DNA of 10,419 bases from positions 1 through 10,419 of the forward strand of contig CAYLKS010000084.1 of the NCBI GenBank assembly GCA_964384205.1. The letters run 5' to 3'. Below are positions 1 through 5,287 of the stretch, piece after piece (within the stretch, counting starts at the first letter, position 1; each line of letters starts with the position of its first letter). The notes under the pieces were generated by a model that ran no database searches, was not told the DNA's origin, and worked only from the letters and a program-made list of their open reading frames with translations. The DNA is from CAYLKS01 sp964384205 [NCBI: uncultured bacterium] (lineage in GTDB: Bacteria > JAGOEH01). The translations under genes and the position numbers were made by a program.

Positions 1-464
1 CAAGAATTGCTTTTCAGGTTGCTCAAAGAAATGATTCAAGAATAATCCTCGATATGAATGGAGCTGAACAACTTTTAGGCAAAGGGGATATGCTATTTTT
101 ACCACCAGGTCAAGCTATACCATATAGATTGCACGGTGCTTATATTTCTACTGAAGAAACTGAAATGCTCGTAAACTACTGGCGACAATATCCTACTAAA
201 TATGAAAATATTGTATTAGAAAAATCCGATACTGAGCAAAATTTTTTAGAAGAAAAAGATCCTCTTTTCAATGATGCTGCCAAAATTGTCATTACACAGC
301 AACATGGCTCTACTTCTCTACTCCAGAGAAAATTAAAAATAGGATATGCACGCGCCGCCAGAATTATGGACCAATTAGAACAATCAGGAATTGTTGGTCC
401 TACCGACGGTTCAAAAGCAAGGGAAGTGCTGGTAGATGAGACATATCTCCAATACCTTGAATAA
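1..464 (+). CDS. ftsK: DNA translocase FtsK/SpoIIIE, C-terminal part (5' end outside window)
   Basis: This is the C-terminal 153 residues of FtsK, the membrane-anchored ATPase that pumps chromosomal DNA through the division septum. The frame is open from position 3, so the gene starts upstream of the window. The visible part opens with the end of the RecA-like motor domain (RIAFQVAQRNDSRIILD, then GAEQLLGKGDMLFLPPG, both typical of the family). A linker follows, then the winged-helix gamma domain at about 255-455, with DPLFNDAAKIVI, STSLLQRKLKIGYARAARI and GIVGPTDGSKAREVLV. In known FtsK proteins the gamma domain reads the polar KOPS/SRS sequences that orient translocation. The stop at 462-464 lies inside the next gene, so the two are probably cotranscribed. 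GC content is clearly higher here (about 35-40%) than in the gene that follows. Confidence 0.97.
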   Translation, partial: RIAFQVAQRNDSRIILDMNGAEQLLGKGDMLFLPPGQAIPYRLHGAYISTEETEMLVNYWRQYPTKYENIVLEKSDTEQNFLEEKDPLFNDAAKIVITQQHGSTSLLQRKLKIGYARAARIMDQLEQSGIVGPTDGSKAREVLVDETYLQYLE

Positions 465-2016
465 TATTTATAATTTAGAAGAAATAAATAAATTAAATAA
501 TTTTGATTCTTTCTTATATAGTGAAGATGAAGAAATATATAATAATTACGGTATTGATAATACATTAATTAACAAAGTTATTAATTACCATAAAGAAAAT
601 TCTAATTACTCTTTTATTCCAATATCCCATGAGAATAAGTTCTTTTTATTTATTCCAATAAAAATAGCCTCTGATAAAATTCTTTTTATAAGAATTGATG
701 ATTCAAAAAGAGTGAATTTACTCCAAAAAGTGATAAAAACTCTTTACAAAAATAAAGCTTTGTCAATTTTATTTAAATATAAATATAACGATTTACTAAA
801 AAATTATAATGAAATAAATAATATATTAAAAAATCTGGAAACTAAATTCGCAGTTATAGATCCTTCCGGAAAAATTTTATTCTCTAATTTTGAAAATAAT
901 TATGATTACTGCTTCAATATCATTGGACATTCTGACTATTGTAATCATTGTATAATAAAATCAAAAGATAATGTAAGATCACATAAATTAAATAAAAAAT
1001 TATATACAGAAAAAATATATAAAATTTCTGAAGAAATAACACTTATAACATTTACAGAAACAACAAAAGAAATAAATCTATTAACCAAAATCAAAATACA
1101 ACAAGAAGAACTCAATTTTCAAAAAGATATACTAAATTTATTAAATGAAATAAGTTTTTCATTAATAAAAATGGATGGTATAGATGATATAATAAAATAC
1201 TCAATAGATAAAATATCTGAATTCTTTAATATAAAAAAAATCGCAATTATAATACAAAATGAACGAGGAGTAATATTTCATACTGAAAAAAAAGGATTCG
1301 ATGAATCTATATTAGAATTTTCAGAGCAAAAAATTGATAACTATATAGAGGCTTTATCAACATTAGAAATTATACCTCTAAAATTTAAAGATCAAATAAT
1401 AGGAAACATTATTTATGAATATAAAGAAAATAAAGATATAGTTTACAATTTTTTTAAAATCTTTAGTGAACACTTAATCACTTTAATACAGAAAATTAAA
1501 CTCCAGGAAGAATTAAAGCACCTTGCAGATAAAGATACACTCACAGATTTTTATAACAGAAATTATTATGCTCGAAAATTCTCCTCTATTATCAAAAATA
1601 GTATAAAATTTAAACAACCTCTAAGCATACTGTTATTAGATTTAAACGGTTTAAAAATGGTAAATGATAAATATGGTCATCATGCTGGAGATTTGTATAT
1701 AAAAAAATTTGCTAATGTATTAAAAAAACACACCAGAAAAACAGATATACTAATAAGAATGGGAGGAGACGAATTTCTTATTATAGCATATTCTGCTAAT
1801 AAAACAGGCTCATTGGCCTATATGAAAAAACTAAAAAATATATCGGGAAAATATTACTTCGAAGTAACTAATCTAATAAAAATACCAATTACCTTCTCCA
1901 TAGGATATGCATCTTCCGAAGAAACTAATATTCCTGAACTTCTTTATCAATTAGCAGATAAGCGCATGTATGAAGATAAAGAAAACTTTTATAAAAACCA
2001 TAAAAAATATAGGTAG
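436..2016 (+). CDS. Diguanylate cyclase with PAS, GAF and GGDEF domains
   Basis: A soluble 526-residue protein predicted to make cyclic di-GMP from two GTP. Residues 1-120 are unassigned but may be a degenerate GAF-like region. A PAS-like domain follows at about 130-215 (FAVIDPSGKILFSN), containing Cys159, Cys169 and Cys172. A GAF-like domain spans about 230-355 and a short helical linker leads to the GGDEF domain at about 365-520. The cyclase looks active: metal-binding Asp402 lies in LDLNGLKMVND, and GGDEF at 443-447 is intact. An RxxD motif (Arg434-Asp437), five residues before GGDEF, matches the product-inhibition I-site. No signal peptide or membrane helix is evident. The ATG at 436 overlaps the ftsK end and follows GGGAAG with a 9-base gap, so coupling to ftsK is likely; a TTG at 457 has no ribosome site. 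The gene is about 20% GC. The signal sensed is unknown. Confidence 0.93.
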   Translation: MRHISNTLNNIYNLEEINKLNNFDSFLYSEDEEIYNNYGIDNTLINKVINYHKENSNYSFIPISHENKFFLFIPIKIASDKILFIRIDDSKRVNLLQKVIKTLYKNKALSILFKYKYNDLLKNYNEINNILKNLETKFAVIDPSGKILFSNFENNYDYCFNIIGHSDYCNHCIIKSKDNVRSHKLNKKLYTEKIYKISEEITLITFTETTKEINLLTKIKIQQEELNFQKDILNLLNEISFSLIKMDGIDDIIKYSIDKISEFFNIKKIAIIIQNERGVIFHTEKKGFDESILEFSEQKIDNYIEALSTLEIIPLKFKDQIIGNIIYEYKENKDIVYNFFKIFSEHLITLIQKIKLQEELKHLADKDTLTDFYNRNYYARKFSSIIKNSIKFKQPLSILLLDLNGLKMVNDKYGHHAGDLYIKKFANVLKKHTRKTDILIRMGGDEFLIIAYSANKTGSLAYMKKLKNISGKYYFEVTNLIKIPITFSIGYASSEETNIPELLYQLADKRMYEDKENFYKNHKKYR

Positions 2017-2017
2017 G
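2011..2017 (+). promoter_or_regulatory. Shine-Dalgarno site of cheZ overlapping the upstream stop codon
   Basis: AGGTAGG lies 5 bases before the cheZ ATG at 2023 and contains the TAG stop (2014-2016) of the diguanylate cyclase gene. Ribosomes finishing the cyclase therefore end on the cheZ ribosome-binding site, which suggests translational coupling. Confidence 0.6.
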
Positions 2018-2022
2018 CTTCT

Positions 2023-2571
2023 ATGGATACTAAAAAAATAATACAAAATATCATTGAACTACAATTAGACAAAAAAGATATAGAAAAACTACAAAAAAAT
2101 GACCTACAAAATATTAATATCTTATTTGAACAGCAAACAGAATTGGTAAAATTAATTAATTCGTTTATAGACTTTCTTAAAGATGTTGAAAGCGAATTTT
2201 ATATAATGAATAACCTATTAGAAAGTTCATCTTTGAATATAGTCAATTTATCAGAAGAATTGATAAATATGTCATATGAAATAGAAAATCCAGAATTATC
2301 TCAAAAAATACAAGATAAAACTTTCCAAATAATATCTTCTCTTGAATTTCAAGATATTATAAGCCAAAAAATTAATAAAATAAAAGAATTTAACGATCTG
2401 ATTATAAACCAATATAATGAATTTATTGAAAAATATAAGATTTCAAATAACAAACTAAAAAAAGTATGCAAAGAAAAAGAAGAACAAAAAATCCAAGAAA
2501 AAGAAAAAGAAATACTCACGGATCAAAATCTTGTAGATCAATTACTTGCTGAATTTGGCATAAAACAATGA
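2023..2571 (+). CDS. cheZ: Chemotaxis protein CheZ-like CheY-P phosphatase
   Basis: A 182-residue, mostly helical protein resembling CheZ, which removes phosphate from the flagellar response regulator CheY. Two hallmarks are visible. First, EFQDIISQKINKI contains Asp111 and Gln115 with the same D-x3-Q spacing as the E. coli CheZ active pair Asp143/Gln147 in FQDLTGQ. Second, the last residues (DQNLVDQLLAEFGI, 167-180) match the C-terminal CheY-binding peptide of CheZ. The two are joined by a Lys/Glu-rich, probably flexible tether (about 148-164). The long amphipathic helices at about 25-145 fit the dimeric four-helix bundle of the family. It is shorter than E. coli CheZ (214 residues), mainly at the N terminus. 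It sits 6 bases after the diguanylate cyclase, in the same operon. I saw no convincing terminator after it. Overall similarity is low, so the call rests on the two motifs and their order. Confidence 0.85.
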   Translation: MDTKKIIQNIIELQLDKKDIEKLQKNDLQNINILFEQQTELVKLINSFIDFLKDVESEFYIMNNLLESSSLNIVNLSEELINMSYEIENPELSQKIQDKTFQIISSLEFQDIISQKINKIKEFNDLIINQYNEFIEKYKISNNKLKKVCKEKEEQKIQEKEKEILTDQNLVDQLLAEFGIKQ

Positions 2572-2591
2572 ATAAACTGTAAATTTTATTA

Positions 2592-2620
2592 TTGACTTAA
2601 AAACAAAAATTTATTAAATA
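2592..2620 (+). promoter_or_regulatory. Likely sigma-70-type promoter for tRNA-Arg (and gpsA)
   Basis: TTGACT at 2592-2597 matches the -35 consensus at 5 of 6 positions. The -10 is either TTAAAT at 2614-2619 (16-base spacer) or TAAATA at 2615-2620 (17-base spacer). The expected transcription start, near 2626, is just upstream of the tRNA 5' end at 2632. The -10 match is modest, so the exact hexamer is uncertain. Confidence 0.55.
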
Positions 2621-2631
2621 CAATTAACCCT

Positions 2632-2705
2632 GCGCCCATAGCTCAACTGGATAGAGCATCTGACTACGGATCAGAAGGTCGGGGGTTCGAATCCTCCTGG
2701 GCGCG
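2632..2705 (+). tRNA. tRNA-Arg, anticodon ACG
   Basis: A complete cloverleaf of 74 bases. The acceptor stem pairs GCGCCCA with TGGGCGC and is followed by discriminator G2705. The D stem is GCTC/GAGC, the anticodon stem TCTGA/TCAGA with loop CTACGGA, and the T arm GGGGG-TTCGAAT-CCTCC with one G-U pair. The anticodon is ACG; A34 is expected to be deaminated to inosine by TadA, reading CGU, CGC and CGA. CCA is not encoded (the next bases are TATA) and must be added after transcription. gpsA begins 33 bases downstream with no clear promoter between, so the two probably share a transcript. Confidence 0.98.
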
Positions 2706-2738
2706 TATATTTTATACAATATAAAAAGGAGAAAATCA

Positions 2739-3728
2739 ATGAACACAATAGTAATTGGTGATGGTGCATGGGGTACAGCATTTGCCATGGTTTTAGCAGA
2801 TAGTAAACATACAGTTAAATTATTTTCTTTTTTCCCGGAATATGCAGAAGAAATTAAAGAAAAAAAAGAAAACTATAAATATCTACCAGGAGTAACAATT
2901 CCTGACAATATTCAAATAGTAAATATAAAAAATTTTACAAATTTTGAAGAAGCAGATCTTATAATAAATGCTGTACCTACTCAATTTGTTAGAAACTCTT
3001 TTGAAAAAATAAAAAACTATATCAAAAAAGATACACCTATTATAAGCTTATCAAAAGGTTTGGAAATCAAAACAGAAAAAAGAATATCTCAGGTGCTAAA
3101 TGAACTCTTTCCACAAAATGATATATTTGTATTATCAGGGCCTTCCCATGCAGAAGAAGTTTCTAAAAAACTCCCAACAGCTGTAACATTGGCTGGCGAA
3201 AATAAAAAAATATTAGAAGATTTACGAGACGAAATATCCAATAAATATTTCAGAATATATACAAATGAAGATCTAATCGGTGTAGAATTAGGTGGAGCAT
3301 TAAAAAATGTAATTGCTCTTGCTGCCGGAATGATAGATGGGCTGGGATTTGGGGATAATACAAAATCTGCCCTAATTACAAGAGGAATTGTAGAAATGAT
3401 CCGCCTTGCAGAAAAAGAAGGTGCAAATTTTAAAACATTTTACGGACTCTCAGGTCTGGGAGATCTTATAACTACATCAATAAGTCAACACGGAAGAAAT
3501 TGGAATTGCGGTTATCAAATTGGAAAAGGTAAAAGTTTAAATGAAATTCTTAATAATACGAATAAAGTAATAGAAGGGGTATTTACAGTCAAAGTTACAA
3601 AAAAACTATGTACTAAATATAATATAGAAATGCCTATTGCTGAAAAAGTATACGAAGTGTTATATAAAAATAAAAAACCTTATGATGCTGTTATAGAACT
3701 TATGACCAGAAAACTAAAATTTGAATAA
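2739..3728 (+). CDS. gpsA: Glycerol-3-phosphate dehydrogenase [NAD(P)+]
   Basis: A cytosolic enzyme that reduces dihydroxyacetone phosphate to sn-glycerol-3-phosphate, the backbone of phospholipids. The 329-residue length is normal for the family. The N terminus has the Rossmann nucleotide loop IGDGAWGTA (GxGxxG, residues 7-12). Further family signatures are SKGLE (105-109), GPSHAEEV (134-141), GGALKNVIALAAG with the predicted catalytic Lys189, GLSGLGD (to Asp242) and the substrate-binding Arg253-Asn254 in GRNWNCG. All key residues are present. The start is supported by AAGGAG at 2726-2731, 7 bases before the ATG. It lies 33 bases after tRNA-Arg and converges on the lacI-type gene. Confidence 0.97.
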   Translation: MNTIVIGDGAWGTAFAMVLADSKHTVKLFSFFPEYAEEIKEKKENYKYLPGVTIPDNIQIVNIKNFTNFEEADLIINAVPTQFVRNSFEKIKNYIKKDTPIISLSKGLEIKTEKRISQVLNELFPQNDIFVLSGPSHAEEVSKKLPTAVTLAGENKKILEDLRDEISNKYFRIYTNEDLIGVELGGALKNVIALAAGMIDGLGFGDNTKSALITRGIVEMIRLAEKEGANFKTFYGLSGLGDLITTSISQHGRNWNCGYQIGKGKSLNEILNNTNKVIEGVFTVKVTKKLCTKYNIEMPIAEKVYEVLYKNKKPYDAVIELMTRKLKFE

Positions 3729-3741
3729 AACCTCTATATAG

Positions 3742-3781
3742 AATTTTATACAGAATTACGAAATTTTATACAGAATCGCGA
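3742..3781. repeat. 20-bp tandem duplication at the gpsA/lacI-type junction
   Basis: The sequence AATTTTATACAGAATTACGA at 3742-3761 is repeated directly at 3762-3781 with 18 of 20 bases identical. The second copy contains the stop codon and last residues (RDSV) of the minus-strand LacI-type gene. The first copy lies in the 37-base gap between the two convergent genes. It looks like a slippage duplication. No hairpin terminator with a T-run was seen in this gap. Confidence 0.85.
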
Positions 3782-4797
3782 ACAACTAATTCTGTTCTTA
3801 TCTTTTCTACAATTCTATTGAATTTTACATTTTTATTTTCTTTAAATTTTGTTATTCTATCTAAAATAATTTTCATTGCTATTTCGCCCATTTTATTCAG
3901 ATCCTGCCTAATAGTAGTTAATGAAGGATATATAAATTTTGAAATAGGTACATCGTCAAATCCAATTATACCAAAATCATCTGGCACTTTATAACCATAC
4001 TCAAATAATGATTGCATAATGCCTATTGCTACCTCATCTCCTGCAGGAACAAAAAAAGCATTATATTTCTCCAATTTACCTTCTAACTTCAAAGTTTCAA
4101 CTATCTTTTTTCCAGTCTCCAAGAAATCAAAATCTCCATATCTAATTAAAATAATATCTTCTTCTTTTATATCATTACCAAATTCTTTTGCAGCTTTAAC
4201 AAAACCAGCTACTCTATCCTTCATAGTAGGATCATCATAAGTAGCACTTATAATTGCTACTCTATCTCTTCCAACTTTATGTAAATATTTGCCTGCCTGA
4301 TATCCACCATTAAAATTATCTACTTCTATTGAGTCAACTAAATTTTTATTATTTTCTATCATCACAAAAGGAAAGGAAAAATTTTCTATAATACTCAAAA
4401 GCTCATCAGGAACATCAAAATAAACACTTATTATTCCATCTACTTTACCACCTAAAATCAAATTCTTAATAATATTTCCATAAGATTCATAATAAGCCCT
4501 TTTTGATAAAAATAATATATCATATCCATTTATTATTGCTATCTTTTGGATACCTCTTAAAATTTCAATTTCAAAACCACTTTTTATATCATAAACAAAA
4601 AATGCTACTGTTTTTGTCGCTTTTCTTGAAAATCTTTTATTAGTTACATTAGGGATATAATTAAGCTCCCTCATTGCTGTCATAACTTTTTGTATTGTCT
4701 CATCTTTGAAGCTTGTTTTCCCATTAATTATCATTGATACTGTAGCAGGTGTAACACCCGCTCTTTTAGCTATATCATCTAAAGTTACTTTTTTCAT
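3766..4797 (-). CDS. LacI/GalR-family transcriptional regulator
   Basis: A 343-residue DNA-binding repressor or activator, normal length for the family. Residues 4-25 (TLDDIAKRAGVTPATVSMII) form the helix-turn-helix. The hinge follows LNYIPN (45-50), and residues about 61-340 form the periplasmic-binding-protein-like effector domain, with VGRDRVAIISA, FFVPAGDEVAIGIMQ and GIIGFDDVPIS...YPSLTTIRQDL. The effector is probably a sugar or related small molecule, but nothing here identifies it. The hinge helix is unusual: positions matching LacI Ala53 and Leu56 are Asn53 and Phe56. Contact positions 17, 18 and 22 are Pro, Ala and Met. The start is supported by AGGAT on the minus strand, 6 bases before the ATG. 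No transport or catabolic operon is adjacent, so its target is unknown; autoregulation is possible. Confidence 0.96.
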   Translation of the reverse strand: MKKVTLDDIAKRAGVTPATVSMIINGKTSFKDETIQKVMTAMRELNYIPNVTNKRFSRKATKTVAFFVYDIKSGFEIEILRGIQKIAIINGYDILFLSKRAYYESYGNIIKNLILGGKVDGIISVYFDVPDELLSIIENFSFPFVMIENNKNLVDSIEVDNFNGGYQAGKYLHKVGRDRVAIISATYDDPTMKDRVAGFVKAAKEFGNDIKEEDIILIRYGDFDFLETGKKIVETLKLEGKLEKYNAFFVPAGDEVAIGIMQSLFEYGYKVPDDFGIIGFDDVPISKFIYPSLTTIRQDLNKMGEIAMKIILDRITKFKENKNVKFNRIVEKIRTELVVRDSV

Positions 4798-4803
4798 ATT
4801 ACT

Positions 4804-4832
4804 ATCCTAATAATTTTAGTTAAAAAAGTCAA
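4804..4832 (-). promoter_or_regulatory. Possible promoter of the LacI-type gene
   Basis: On the minus strand TTGACT (4832-4827) is followed after 17 bases by TAGGAT (4809-4804), matching the -35 at 5 of 6 and the -10 at 4 of 6 positions. If both are used, transcription would begin at or very near the ATG (4797), giving a leaderless message. TAGGAT also overlaps the apparent Shine-Dalgarno AGGAT. The two readings conflict, so the -10 is doubtful. Confidence 0.3.
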
Positions 4833-4896
4833 GTATTTTTTTTAAATTAATTTTATTTTAAAAATATTTTTTCTAATTTTTAAAGACAAAATACTT

Positions 4897-4908
4897 AATC
4901 AATTGATT
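4897..4908. promoter_or_regulatory. Palindrome AATCAATTGATT, candidate operator
   Basis: A perfect 12-bp inverted repeat about 100 bases upstream of the LacI-type start and about 65 bases beyond its possible -35. It has the even-centred symmetry of LacI-family operators but lacks their usual central CG. It is the best palindrome with G/C content upstream of the regulator. Assignment as an operator is inference; short palindromes are common in sequence this AT-rich. Confidence 0.3.
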
Positions 4909-5043
4909 TACAAAATAATACATACTATAGACCATTTGCAAAATACCTTAAAAATTCTTTAAAAAATTTTTACTATTTAAAAAAATAAATTAAAAGTAAG
5001 TCTATTAACATATTTAAATCTATTAAAAAAATTGTATGGCTAA

Positions 5044-5067
5044 TTTAAATCAAAGTTTAAATCAAAG
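5044..5067. repeat. 12-bp exact tandem repeat (two copies)
   Basis: TTTAAATCAAAG occurs twice in direct succession (5044-5055 and 5056-5067). It is noncoding and probably arose by replication slippage. Confidence 0.85.
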
Positions 5068-5140
5068 TAATCATTCCCCTATAAAACTGTTACTGCATTT
5101 ATAATTCAAAAAAATTATTGGCAGTGCATTGTATAACTCT

Positions 5141-5179
5141 AATTTTGTAAACCAATTAAATTTTGTAAACCAATTAAAT
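5141..5179. repeat. 18-bp exact tandem repeat (two copies plus 3 bases)
   Basis: AATTTTGTAAACCAATTA occurs at 5141-5158 and again at 5159-5176, followed by the first three bases of a third copy. The repeat is exact, so it is either a recent duplication or maintained. Its function is unknown. Confidence 0.9.
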
Positions 5180-5287
5180 GAATGACAAATTGTATTTAAT
5201 ATATTTTTAATTTTTTTTAAGAAGGTTAACCCAATGAGTAATTTCCTTATTAAATACTTAGTCAAAGAATAAAAAAATAATAAATAT

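Larger units (their letters stand above)
4798..5287. other. 490-base intergenic region without a credible gene
   Basis: This AT-rich stretch between the SpoIIE-type gene and the LacI-type gene (both minus strand) contains no CpG dinucleotide by eye and no frame with protein-like composition plus a ribosome site. It holds the likely promoter of the LacI-type gene (4804-4832), a palindrome (4897-4908), a 12-bp tandem repeat (5044-5067), an 18-bp tandem repeat (5141-5176) and a weak interrupted hairpin (5091-5126). The 8-bp palindrome GGTTAACC occurs at 5224-5231. I saw no clear terminator for the SpoIIE-type gene. A decayed gene or small RNA is possible but not shown. Confidence 0.6.

Noticed and set aside
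176-565. 129-residue minus-strand frame across the ftsK/cyclase junction
   Set aside because: It lies opposite clear ftsK coding sequence and has no recognisable domain or ribosome site.
3771-3794. CAGAAT/ATTCTG inverted repeat as a terminator between gpsA and the LacI-type gene
   Set aside because: The stem is only 6 bp with a 12-base loop, there is no T-run, and most of it lies in coding sequence.
4019-4240. 73-residue plus-strand frame inside the LacI-type gene
   Set aside because: It is antisense to a well-supported gene and has no family resemblance.
4844-4853. AAATTAATTT palindrome upstream of the LacI-type gene as an operator
   Set aside because: It is made only of A and T, so it is expected by chance in this composition.
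5071-5265. 64-residue minus-strand frame in the spacer between the SpoIIE-type and LacI-type genes
   Set aside because: It needs a TTG start, has no ribosome site, reads through the 18-bp tandem repeat (giving a repeated FNWFTK) and resembles no protein family.
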